DNA of 12,558 nt from JALHTV01 sp049510055 (lineage in GTDB: Bacteria; Planctomycetota; Phycisphaerae; SM23-33): NCBI GenBank assembly GCA_049510055.1, contig JBEKZI010000067.1, positions 1-12,558 on the forward strand. The letters are read 5' to 3'. Made by a program: the position numbers and the translations under genes. The notes beneath the pieces are model-generated. The model was not told the origin of the DNA. It saw only the letters and a program-made list of their open reading frames with translations, and searched no databases. Of the stretch, positions 5,855-12,028 are shown in pieces. The first letter of the stretch is position 1. Every line of letters starts with the position of its first letter.

Positions 5855-5909
5855 GTGGTGAGCTTGTCGAACCACTTCGCTCAGGAGCTTGCCCTGAGCC
5901 TGGTCGAAG
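5855..5909. repeat. Dispersed palindromic repeat in the rnc leader
   Basis: There are two adjacent hairpins: GTGGT/ACCAC (5855-5859, 5871-5875), then CTTCG/CGAAG (5875-5879, 5905-5909) enclosing CTCAGG/CCTGAG (5880-5885, 5893-5898). The first contains the 17-base GGTTCGACAAGCTCACC on the minus strand, the same family as the two copies in the GGDEF gene. Confidence 0.7.
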
Positions 5910-5919
5910 GGCGACTACC

Positions 5920-5963
5920 GCCAAGGGCCCTTGGCATTTGGGCCAAAACCTAAACCGGCCCAA
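5920..5963. repeat. 16-bp palindrome and adjacent hairpin near the rnc transcript start
   Basis: GCCAAGGGCCCTTGGC at 5920-5935 is a perfect palindrome. Right beside it, TTGGGCC (5938-5944) pairs with GGCCCAA (5957-5963) over a 12-base loop, and this second dyad overlaps the predicted rnc transcription start. Both lie between the cysK stop and rnc. Confidence 0.55.
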
Positions 5964-5991
5964 TTATAAACCCAACCCGCTAAATCGTCAA
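5963..5991 (-). promoter_or_regulatory. Strong predicted sigma-70 promoter for rnc
   Basis: On the minus strand, TTGACG (5991-5986), 17 bases, then a perfect TATAAT (5968-5963). The transcript would start near 5956, giving a leader of about 150 bases to the GTG at 5808 that runs through the repeats at 5855-5935. Confidence 0.65.
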
Positions 5992-6004
5992 ACGCCTGGG
6001 CTAC

Positions 6005-6949
6005 TCACGCCAGATTCTCGAACAGCGGGCTGGAGAGGTACCGTTCGCCGTAGCTGGGCATGATGGTCACGATGCACTTGCCGGCGTTTTCCGGACGGTG
6101 GGCGACCTGATTGGCCGCAGCCAGGGCCGCCCCGGAGGAGATGCCCACGAACAGCCCCTCGATGCGGGCTGCCCGGCGGGCCCAGTCAATGGCCTCCTCC
6201 TGGTCGATGGGGATGACCTCGTCGAGGATTTTGAGGTTCAGCACCGAGGGGATAAATCCGGCGCCGATGCCCTGAATCTTGTGCGGCCCGGGCGTGGGCG
6301 TCTGGCCGGCCAGGGTCTGGGAGATTACCGGGCTTTGGGCCGGTTCCACGGCCACGGCGCGAAAAGTCGGCCGGCGGCGCTTGATGACCTCAGCCACGCC
6401 CGTGATCGTCCCGCCCGTGCCCACCCCGGCTACCAGGATGTCCACCTTGCCGTCGGTGTCGCGCCAGATTTCCCTGGCCGTGGTCCGCCGGTGGATGTGG
6501 GGGTTGGCGGGATTGTCGAACTGCTGCGGCATGAAGCCGTCGGTGATGCCCTTGAGTATCTCCTGGGCCTTGGCGATGGCGCCCGGGATGCCCTCGGCCG
6601 CCGGCGTCAGCACCACCTCGGCGCCCAGCGCCCGCAGTACCTTGCGGCGCTCCAGGCTCATGGATTCCGGCATCGTCACGATGCACCGGTAGCCCTGCAC
6701 GGCGCAGACCAGCGCCAGGGAGATGCCCGTGTTGCCGCTGGTGGGCTCGACGATCGTGGTGTTGGGCTTGATCTTGCCCTCGCGGCGGGCGGCTTCGATC
6801 ATCGCCAGGCCGATGCGGTCCTTCACCGAGCCCAGCGGGTTGTGGCTCTCCATTTTGGCCAGCACGGTGGCCTTGGCGGTGATGAGCTTGCGGATGGACA
6901 CCAACGGCGTCCGGCCGATGGTGGCGGTAATGTCGTCAAAAACGGTCAT
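6005..6949 (-). CDS. cysK: Cysteine synthase (O-acetylserine sulfhydrylase)
   Basis: This PLP enzyme joins O-acetylserine and sulfide to make L-cysteine in the cytoplasm. The protein is full length at 314 residues. Visible motifs are IGRTPLV near the start, the PLP lysine Lys43 in NPLGSVKDR, the substrate loop TSGNTG (about 69-74), the phosphate-binding GTGGT, and GISSGAAL near the C-terminus with the usual GERYLSSPLFENL ending. The ATG at 6949 has GGAG seven bases upstream. It lies 110 bases downstream of a MoeB/ThiF-like gene on the same strand. That supports a sulfur-assimilation context, although a hairpin sits between them. CysM or cystathionine beta-synthase-like members share these motifs; the overall length and ending favour CysK. 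Confidence 0.93.
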   Translation of the reverse strand: MTVFDDITATIGRTPLVSIRKLITAKATVLAKMESHNPLGSVKDRIGLAMIEAARREGKIKPNTTIVEPTSGNTGISLALVCAVQGYRCIVTMPESMSLERRKVLRALGAEVVLTPAAEGIPGAIAKAQEILKGITDGFMPQQFDNPANPHIHRRTTAREIWRDTDGKVDILVAGVGTGGTITGVAEVIKRRRPTFRAVAVEPAQSPVISQTLAGQTPTPGPHKIQGIGAGFIPSVLNLKILDEVIPIDQEEAIDWARRAARIEGLFVGISSGAALAAANQVAHRPENAGKCIVTIMPSYGERYLSSPLFENLA

Positions 6950-7011
6950 GGTCTGTCTCCAACTTCTTTCCCGGCGCCCTTTTTAAAACCGGCTTTGTAA
7001 CTGTCGATGGC

Positions 7012-7030
7012 GTGGCGGGGTTCCTGCCAC
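7012..7030. repeat. Hairpin between the E1-like gene and cysK
   Basis: GTGGC/GCCAC arms lie at 7012-7016 and 7026-7030. The core TGGCGGGGTTCCTGCC (7013-7028) matches 15 of 16 bases with the stem of the terminator at 10048-10063, so both may derive from one repeat family. There is no T-run here. Confidence 0.5.
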
Positions 7031-7059
7031 ATCGCGCCTTGCCAAGGGTAGTCCCGGTT

Positions 7060-7878
7060 TTATGGCCCGTCCAGGAATTCATATACTCCTTGTCGGCAGC
7101 AGGGGCAATTGGCGGCCGCGGCGCCGGCGGCGTCGATCCGCTGGATGCTGTTGGTCCACAGGTCCAGTTTCGTCAGGTAGGGGCTGACCTGCTCGGCGTG
7201 GCCGGAGAGGATTTTGACGGCCTCCATGGCCTGCAAAGCCGCCAGGGCCGCCACGGCCGGGCCCAGCACACCGGCCGCCCGACAGGATGGATCGGCGCAG
7301 GGCGGGGGCGGCTGATCGTACACGCATCGCAGGCACGGGCGCCCGCCGGCGGGGATCGCCAGCACCTGCCCCTCGGCGCCCACCACGCCGGCGAAGACCC
7401 ACGGCAGGCGGGCCTTGACGCAATAATCGTTCAGCAGGAATCGCGTGGCGAAATTGTCAGTGCCGTCCAGCACGAGCTGGACGCCCTCGGCCAGGGCGGC
7501 GATGTTGCCGCGGTCCAGGCGGACGGCGTGCGGCTCGATCGTGCAGCGGCTGTGGATCTTCGCCAGCCGCGCCGCGGCGGCCTGCACCTTGGGCGCTGCG
7601 GCGGCGGCGTCCTGCTCGTCGTAGAGCCCCTGGCGGTGGATGTTGGTCAGGTCCACCTTGTCGTCGTCCGCCAGGCGCAGCCGGCCCACGCCCGCCCGCG
7701 CCAACAGCTCCGCCAACCAGCTTCCCAACCCGCCGACGCCGACGATCAGCACGCCACTAGCGGCCAGGCGCTTCTGGCCCTCCAGGCCCAGCGGCGCGTA
7801 GACGGTCTGCCGCTGGAATCGCGCCAGGTCGCCACGGGCGACTCGATGCGGTGAGTTGGTGGGGGTGCCTGTGGCCAT
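7060..7878 (-). CDS. MoeB/ThiF/HesA-type E1 adenylyltransferase
   Basis: This enzyme class adenylates the C-terminal Gly-Gly of a sulfur-carrier protein (MoaD, ThiS or CysO type) with ATP, for molybdopterin, thiamine or cysteine synthesis. The 272-residue protein shows the nucleotide loop GVGGLGSW (47-54), DDDKVDLTNIHRQ (71-83) with the arginine and aspartates that bind ATP, DGTDNFATRFLLND (138-151), zinc cysteines CLRC (182-185) with CPCC (258-261), and Cys199 before GVLGPAVAAL, the position of the conserved cysteine in MoeB. There is no rhodanese domain and no carrier-protein gene in the window. The ATG at 7878 lacks a Shine-Dalgarno site, and the predicted -10 box is only 9 bases away. The downstream neighbour cysK hints at sulfur delivery, but which pathway it serves is open. 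Confidence 0.88.
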   Translation of the reverse strand: MATGTPTNSPHRVARGDLARFQRQTVYAPLGLEGQKRLAASGVLIVGVGGLGSWLAELLARAGVGRLRLADDDKVDLTNIHRQGLYDEQDAAAAAPKVQAAAARLAKIHSRCTIEPHAVRLDRGNIAALAEGVQLVLDGTDNFATRFLLNDYCVKARLPWVFAGVVGAEGQVLAIPAGGRPCLRCVYDQPPPPCADPSCRAAGVLGPAVAALAALQAMEAVKILSGHAEQVSPYLTKLDLWTNSIQRIDAAGAAAANCPCCRQGVYEFLDGP

Positions 7879-7887
7879 AGATACGAC

Positions 7888-7917
7888 AGTCTAGGCTTTC
7901 CTGCGGCGGGGATGCAA
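7888..7917 (-). promoter_or_regulatory. Predicted promoter of the E1-like gene, near-leaderless
   Basis: On the minus strand, TTGCAT (7917-7912), 18 bases, TAGACT (7893-7888). Nine bases separate the -10 box from the ATG, so the mRNA would begin at or next to the start codon. Confidence 0.4.
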
Positions 7918-7944
7918 GGCCGCTCCGCAGCATGGAAAAACGCC

Positions 7945-7974
7945 TTGAACAGCCGCGGCCCGCGGCCTTATCAT
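7945..7974 (+). promoter_or_regulatory. Predicted promoter of the ferredoxin/MazG unit
   Basis: TTGAAC (7945-7950), 18 bases, TATCAT (7969-7974). The spacer contains a repeated CCGCGG. It gives a leader of about 70 bases to the ferredoxin ATG. Confidence 0.5.
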
Positions 7975-8050
7975 AGTGGTTTCCAACCGGTCCGAACTCC
8001 CGGGTCTGAAGGCAGGATGCGGCGAGTTCGGCCCCAGCAAGGAGTCGTTC

Positions 8051-8221
8051 ATGGCGTACAAGATTACCGATGCGTGCACCGCGTGCGGGTCGTGCAAAGA
8101 ATCCTGCCCCGCCGAGGCCATCAAGGAGGGCCAGCCCCGATATTCCATCGACGCGGACCTGTGCATTGACTGCGGCAGTTGCGTGGACGCCTGCCCGGTC
8201 AAGGCCATCGTGGAGGGCTGA
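8051..8221 (+). CDS. Small 2[4Fe-4S] ferredoxin
   Basis: This is a 56-residue cytoplasmic electron carrier of the clostridial type. Two complete cluster motifs are visible: C9-x2-C12-x2-C15-x3-C19-P and C38-x2-C41-x2-C44-x3-C48-P. The ATG at 8051 has AAGGAG at 8039-8044 with a 6-base spacer. The in-frame upstream extension to 7976 has no ribosome site and lies in the leader, so I exclude it. The redox partner is not identifiable from context. It is followed by a MazG-like gene 89 bases on, probably on the same transcript. Confidence 0.93.
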   Translation: MAYKITDACTACGSCKESCPAEAIKEGQPRYSIDADLCIDCGSCVDACPVKAIVEG

Positions 8222-8310
8222 CCGCAAGAACACATGGAATTTCCGGGCCGCCGCCGGGCCACTCGCGCGACGGCCCGTGCTTTGCGCCAAGGCGCGCAGG
8301 GAGACGGCCC

Positions 8311-8574
8311 ATGACCATCCGGGAGTTCCAGGACTTTATTCGGCACAAGTATTACGCCACCGACTCCAAGCGCGGCACGGCGGGGACGTTTCTGTGGTTC
8401 ATGGAGGAGGTGGGCGAGCTGGCCAGCGCCCTGGCCGGCCAGGACCCCAAAAACAAGGAGGAGGAATTCGCCGACGTCTTGGCCTGGTTGTGCACGCTGG
8501 CCAACATCAACGGCGTGGACCTGGAAAAGGCCGTCGAGAAGTACACCGTCCATGGCGTGGAAGGGACCAAGTAG
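8311..8574 (+). CDS. MazG-like nucleotide pyrophosphohydrolase
   Basis: This 87-residue, single-domain all-alpha NTP pyrophosphohydrolase would hydrolyse (d)NTPs to the monophosphate and PPi. The magnesium motif is complete: E32-E33-x2-E36 in MEEVGEL and E52-x2-D55 in EEFADVLAWL. The start at ATG 8311 is set by AGGGAG seven bases upstream; a longer in-frame reading to 8179 overlaps the ferredoxin end and is not used. It is much shorter than E. coli MazG (two domains) and matches the small single-domain members. The substrate (house-cleaning of odd nucleotides or another NTP) cannot be told. Confidence 0.88.
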   Translation: MTIREFQDFIRHKYYATDSKRGTAGTFLWFMEEVGELASALAGQDPKNKEEEFADVLAWLCTLANINGVDLEKAVEKYTVHGVEGTK

Positions 8575-8604
8575 GTCGGCCGGGACGTGGCGGAGGCACT
8601 GGAG

Positions 8605-8624
8605 CCTGCCTGCTGACAGGCAGG
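8605..8624. repeat. CCTGCCTG/CAGGCAGG hairpin downstream of the MazG-like gene
   Basis: Perfect 8-bp arms with a CTGA loop lie 31 bases past the stop. It belongs to the same family as the hairpin at 2977-2999 in the GGDEF gene. It is followed by GTTGAAA rather than a T-run. Confidence 0.65.
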
Positions 8625-8685
8625 GTTGAAATGGTCATGTTGCAGCCTGCTTCGACCGATAACTGACGGTAGCAGGTACTCTTAT

Positions 8686-8724
8686 CTGCCCGCCATAGGC
8701 GGGGCAGGCCCGCCCCTATGGGCG
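8686..8724. repeat. Nested inverted repeat upstream of the lipoprotein gene
   Basis: CTGCCCGCC (8686-8694) pairs with GGCGGGGCAG (8698-8707, one extra G), and CGCCC (8711-8715) pairs with GGGCG (8720-8724). The two halves are themselves inverted copies around CATAGG/CCTATG. It ends about 10 bases before the Shine-Dalgarno site of the lipoprotein gene and could affect its translation. Confidence 0.55.
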
Positions 8725-8746
8725 AGAAGCGGAATGAGGTGCGGCT

Positions 8747-10021
8747 ATGCGCGTGATACTTTGGCTTGTCGCGGTGCTGGCGGTATTCGCCGGGTGCATG
8801 CAGACGGACGAGAACACCAAGTTCAACCCTCCCAAGGAGCTGCCGCCGTGGGCCTACGACGCGCCGCTCTACTATCAGCCGGCGGAAGACCTGCCCCAGC
8901 AGGAGACGATCGGCAACGGCATCGGCGTGTATTACACGCGTGGGAAGTCGTTCTTCATCCGCCACCCCAGCAACTGCCAGGTCAGCGGCGTGCCGCGCGT
9001 GGCGGTCTACTACTCTCTCGACCAGGGCCAAGATTGGTCGAAGGCGGGATACTACGGTGTGGAGCAGACGCACTTTAATTTCCTCGCCAAGGAAGAGGGC
9101 GCGTATTGGATACGGTTTGTCGGCCCCGGCCAGGGATCCGCCGAATGCCCGCCGGGCCAGCCGCAACGCATCTACGTGGTGGACCGCACCCCGCCGGCCA
9201 TCGTGCTGTCGATTACTCCCTCGGCGTGGGATGACGAGAAAAACCAGGTCCCGCACCTGTACGACGTGGGACAGACCGTCCGGCTCGATTGGGGCGTCAG
9301 CGACCGCCACCTGGACCCCAACAGCATCAAGATGGGCATCTGCTTCGCGGAGTTCCCGTACAATGTCGTCTGGAGCGTCCTGCCGGAGACCATGAAGGAG
9401 TCCGGCAGCCTGACGGTGGAACTGCCTCCCCAGGCCGCCCAGCACGGCGGCATCCGCTTCCGCTTGGAGGCCAGGGACAAGGCGGGGAACATCGGCCTGG
9501 CCATGACGGACGTGCTGCACATCCGCAGCGCCGCCCCGGCCACCACCCGCCCGGCGCCGCCGCCGCCGACGGGCGTGCCCAGGGCCCGATTGATCTTGCC
9601 GCCCCAGACTCAGCCGTCGGCCCCGCCGCCGCAGCCGCCGCCGGCCGTGCTGGCGCCGGGCCGATTTGAGCGCGGCGCGATGGTCACGGCCGATCGGCCG
9701 GGCTGGCCGAAGTTCGAACAAATTCTAAGCAAGTCAAGCCGCCAGGAGCTGGGTTGGTTGCCGCCGGCCGCGGCGAATTACCGTGACATGGAGCTCCAGT
9801 TCTCCGCCGACGACGGGCAGTCGTGGCAGACCGTGGCCAAGGGGCTGAAACCCGGCCAGCCCGTCGCCTGGACCGTGCCCGATGTCACCGGCGCCACCTG
9901 CCGCTTGCGCGTCGTGGCGCTCGTCCCAGCCTCCGGCGGGACCGCCGGCACGGAGATCACGCTGGCGATGACCCAGCGGTTTACCGTCAACGACGCCACC
10001 ACCACCGCGCCGACCCACTAA
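8747..10021 (+). CDS. Proline-rich lipoprotein with two Asp-box-like beta domains, function unknown
   Basis: The protein has 424 residues. Residues 1-16 are a hydrophobic signal and FAGC ends at Cys17, a plausible lipobox, so it is probably lipid-anchored and exported. Residues 60-160 form a beta-rich domain with S90-x-D92-x-G94-x2-W97; a DRTPP hinge leads to an Ig-like domain (about 160-265, RLEARDKAGNIG); a Pro/Ala/Thr-rich linker spans about 268-310; and a final beta domain has a second S353-x-D355-x-G357-x2-W360. These match the SxDxGxxW Asp-box pattern, known from beta-propeller and carbohydrate-active proteins, but two boxes are too few for a propeller. The ATG at 8747 has GAGGT six bases upstream. 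A strong terminator follows at 10046. I do not recognise a named family; a structural or binding role in the cell envelope is inference. Confidence 0.82.
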   Translation: MRVILWLVAVLAVFAGCMQTDENTKFNPPKELPPWAYDAPLYYQPAEDLPQQETIGNGIGVYYTRGKSFFIRHPSNCQVSGVPRVAVYYSLDQGQDWSKAGYYGVEQTHFNFLAKEEGAYWIRFVGPGQGSAECPPGQPQRIYVVDRTPPAIVLSITPSAWDDEKNQVPHLYDVGQTVRLDWGVSDRHLDPNSIKMGICFAEFPYNVVWSVLPETMKESGSLTVELPPQAAQHGGIRFRLEARDKAGNIGLAMTDVLHIRSAAPATTRPAPPPPTGVPRARLILPPQTQPSAPPPQPPPAVLAPGRFERGAMVTADRPGWPKFEQILSKSSRQELGWLPPAAANYRDMELQFSADDGQSWQTVAKGLKPGQPVAWTVPDVTGATCRLRVVALVPASGGTAGTEITLAMTQRFTVNDATTTAPTH

Positions 10022-10045
10022 AGGCGATTTCAAAACCGACTGATG

Positions 10046-10077
10046 GGTGGCGGGGCTCCTGCCCCGCCACCTTTTTT
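10046..10077 (+). terminator. Rho-independent terminator of the lipoprotein gene
   Basis: Perfect 11-bp arms GGTGGCGGGGC (10046-10056) and GCCCCGCCACC (10061-10071), a TCCT loop, then six T (10072-10077). It begins 25 bases after the stop codon. Confidence 0.9.
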
Positions 10078-10093
10078 ATTGGGGAAAATCATT

Positions 10094-10141
10094 GCGCGGT
10101 GGGGCAGGAGCCTGCCTACCGGTAGGTAGGCCCCACCGCGC
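10094..10141. repeat. Large hairpin between convergent genes
   Basis: A perfect 12-bp outer stem (GCGCGGTGGGGC 10094-10105, GCCCCACCGCGC 10130-10141) encloses a CCTGCCTACC/GGTAGGTAGG inner hairpin. It contains the reverse complement of part of the preceding terminator stem (GGGGCAGGAGCC at 10101-10112), so terminator and hairpin appear related. Confidence 0.8.
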
Positions 10142-10160
10142 GCCAAGATGGATGGAGAAA

Positions 10161-10177
10161 CCGCTTTTAAAAAGCGG
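10161..10177 (-). terminator. Possible weak terminator of polX
   Basis: CCGCTTTT and AAAAGCGG arms around one base lie 8 bases past the polX stop and are followed on the minus strand by TTTC. The stem is only partly G+C and the T-run is short, so termination is uncertain. Confidence 0.4.
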
Positions 10178-10185
10178 CCGGGTCG

Positions 10186-11919
10186 TCAGGCTTTTTTGGC
10201 CTTTTTAGCCAGCCACTTTTTAAGCTCGGCGGGGCTGGACGTGTTGAGTATGTCCTTGGCGGTCGCCCACCCGCGACGGGCCGTGATCACCCCGTAGCGC
10301 ATCAACTCCAGGCTGGCGGTATTGTGGCTGTCGGTGTTGATGACCATCTTCGCGCCGGCCCCCACGGCCGCGCGGACGTGGACGTCACGCAGGTCCAGCC
10401 GGTGGGGGTCGGCATTGATCTCCAGGGCCACGCCGTTGGCCGCGGCGGCCTCGGCGATGGCCTGGATGTCCAGCTCCATGCCCGCCCGGGCGTTGATCAG
10501 CCGCCCGGAGGGGTGCCCGATGCAGTGCACGTGCGGCTGCTCGATCGCGCGGATGAGCCGCCGCGTGGCCTCCGCGGCGCCCTGCGACAGCGCCGAGTGC
10601 GGCGAGGCGGTCACGAAGTCCAGCTCCGCCAGCACCTCGGGGGGAAAGTCCAGCGAGCCGTCCTTGAAGATGTCCACCTCGATGCCCGTCATCACCCAGA
10701 TGCCTTTGGCTGCCGCGGCCGCTTTCCGAATGGCGCGGACGTGGCGGGCCAGGCGCTTGGCGTCCAGGCCGTTGGCCTGAATCTGGCTTTGGGAGTGATC
10801 GGAGATGACCATGTACTTGTAACCGCGGGCGCGGCAGGCCTCGATCATCTCTTCGATCGTGTTCGCCCCGTCGCTGGCGCGGGTGTGCATGTGCATGTCG
10901 CCGCGGATGTCGTCCAGCTCCACCAGCGCCGGCAGCTTGCCGGCGGCCGCGGCGTCGATCTCCCCGCGATCCTCGCGAAGTTCCGGGGCGATAAACGTTA
11001 GCCCCAGCGCCTTGTAGATGTCTTTTTCATTCGTCCCCGCCACCAGGCGCCGGCCGCGGAACAGGCCGTACTCGTTCAGCTTCAGGCCCTTTTTAATCGC
11101 CCGCTCACGCAGGGCGATGTTGTGGTCCTTGGAGCCGGTGAAGTACATCCAGGCCGCCCCGAAGCTTTTCTTTGGCACGACGCGGAGGTCGGCCTGCATC
11201 CCCCCAGCCAGCACGACGCTGCCCTTGGTCCCCCCGGCCGCCAGCACGCGCTGCACGCCGGGGGCGCCCGTGAAGGCCTGGATGATCCCCTCGGCCGAGC
11301 GGTCCGGGGCCTGGCACAGCAGGTCGATGTCGCCGATGGTCTCCCGGCCGCGACGCAGACTACCGGCAATCTCCGCCGCCTGGACCCCTTTGGCTCGCCG
11401 GACGGCCTGCACCAATACTTGGGCGCGCTGGTCGGCCTCTCCCAGCAGCGACCGGCCGGCGGACTTGGCTAGAAATGCCATCGACTCCAGAATCTGCTGG
11501 GCCTTCTTGGCCCCCATCCCCTCGACGCCCTTCAGCTTCGTCGGATCGGCCAGGGCGGCCTTGAGCTGCTCGACGGTCTGGATGCCTCCCTGCTTCCACA
11601 GCTTGGCCGCCGTCTTGGGCCCAAGGCCCGGAATCGCCAGCATCGCCGCCACGCCAGGGGGAACCTTGGCCAGGAGCTCCTGATGGGCCTGGATCCGCCC
11701 CGTGCTGAGGTATTGATTGATCTTGGCAGCCGTGCTCTTGCCGATGCCCTCCAACTCTTCCAGCTTCCCGGCGGCGGCGATCTCCTCGATGGGCTCAGCT
11801 AAATCCTCCAGGACCCGCCCCGCCCGGCGATAGCTGGCCACGCGGAAGGGATCCTCGCCGAGGATCTCCATCAGGTCCGCCATCTGGGAAAAGATGTTCG
11901 CCAGTTCCTGGTTTTTCAT
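10186..11919 (-). CDS. polX: DNA polymerase X with PHP domain (DNA polymerase/3'-5' exonuclease)
   Basis: This is a 577-residue protein of the bacterial PolX type used in base-excision repair gap filling. In order: an N-terminal 8-kDa-like region with helix-hairpin-helix LEGIGKSTAAKI (55-66), further HhH motifs IPGLGPKTAAKL (96-107) and VEGMGAKKAQQIL (132-144), the polymerase palm GSLRRGRETIGDIDLL with catalytic D197 and D199, and a third acid, D244, in MQADLRVV. The C-terminal PHP domain (about 340-577) keeps its metal ligands: H343 and H345, H375, E414, H441, H469, D530 and H532. Both activities therefore look intact. I start at ATG 11919 (MKNQELANIF), the usual N-terminus; an in-frame extension to 12030 would cross the promoter and palindrome. 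There is no clear Shine-Dalgarno site, and the predicted leader is about 10 bases. It converges on the lipoprotein gene and diverges from the acylphosphatase gene. Confidence 0.95.
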   Translation of the reverse strand: MKNQELANIFSQMADLMEILGEDPFRVASYRRAGRVLEDLAEPIEEIAAAGKLEELEGIGKSTAAKINQYLSTGRIQAHQELLAKVPPGVAAMLAIPGLGPKTAAKLWKQGGIQTVEQLKAALADPTKLKGVEGMGAKKAQQILESMAFLAKSAGRSLLGEADQRAQVLVQAVRRAKGVQAAEIAGSLRRGRETIGDIDLLCQAPDRSAEGIIQAFTGAPGVQRVLAAGGTKGSVVLAGGMQADLRVVPKKSFGAAWMYFTGSKDHNIALRERAIKKGLKLNEYGLFRGRRLVAGTNEKDIYKALGLTFIAPELREDRGEIDAAAAGKLPALVELDDIRGDMHMHTRASDGANTIEEMIEACRARGYKYMVISDHSQSQIQANGLDAKRLARHVRAIRKAAAAAKGIWVMTGIEVDIFKDGSLDFPPEVLAELDFVTASPHSALSQGAAEATRRLIRAIEQPHVHCIGHPSGRLINARAGMELDIQAIAEAAAANGVALEINADPHRLDLRDVHVRAAVGAGAKMVINTDSHNTASLELMRYGVITARRGWATAKDILNTSSPAELKKWLAKKAKKA

Positions 11920-11936
11920 GGGTACGCACCCAGCAA

Positions 11937-11963
11937 AGTATACGCCGCGGGCCGGCCAGGCAA
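11937..11963 (-). promoter_or_regulatory. Predicted promoter of polX
   Basis: On the minus strand, TTGCCT (11963-11958), a short 15-base spacer, TATACT (11942-11937). The -35 box is the end of the 26-bp palindrome. The predicted transcript start near 11930 leaves about 10 bases before the ATG. Confidence 0.4.
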
Positions 11964-11984
11964 TCCCGGCGCGCCGGGATTGCC
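11959..11984. promoter_or_regulatory. Perfect 26-bp palindrome between divergent polX and acylphosphatase promoters
   Basis: All 26 bases are self-complementary, with arms starting GGCAATCCCGG and a central GGCGCGCC. Its core CCCGGCGCGCCGGG recurs at 2909-2922 within the GGDEF gene. Each end supplies a TTGCC that can serve as the -35 box of an outward promoter. It may be an operator, a structured repeat, or both. Confidence 0.75.
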
Positions 11985-12008
11985 GCCTTTCGGATACGGG
12001 CCTACAAT
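11980..12008 (+). promoter_or_regulatory. Predicted promoter of the acylphosphatase gene
   Basis: TTGCCG (11980-11985), 17 bases, TACAAT (12003-12008). The -35 box overlaps the right end of the 26-bp palindrome. The transcript would start near 12015, just ahead of the Shine-Dalgarno site. Confidence 0.5.
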
Positions 12009-12028
12009 CCTGCGGAAAGGATTTTTCC

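Noticed and set aside
7012..7854. Open frame of 280 codons on the plus strand opposite the E1-like gene
   Set aside because: The minus-strand reading has clear MoeB/ThiF motifs; this frame shows none.
8051..8574. Ferredoxin plus MazG as a dedicated two-gene system
   Set aside because: Both are small housekeeping families with clean but ordinary features; 89 bases apart with no shared motif, so adjacency alone is weak evidence.
8507..9721. Open frame of 404 codons on the minus strand opposite the lipoprotein gene
   Set aside because: Arg/Gly/Ala-rich with no motifs, while the plus-strand frame has a signal peptide, ribosome site and terminator.
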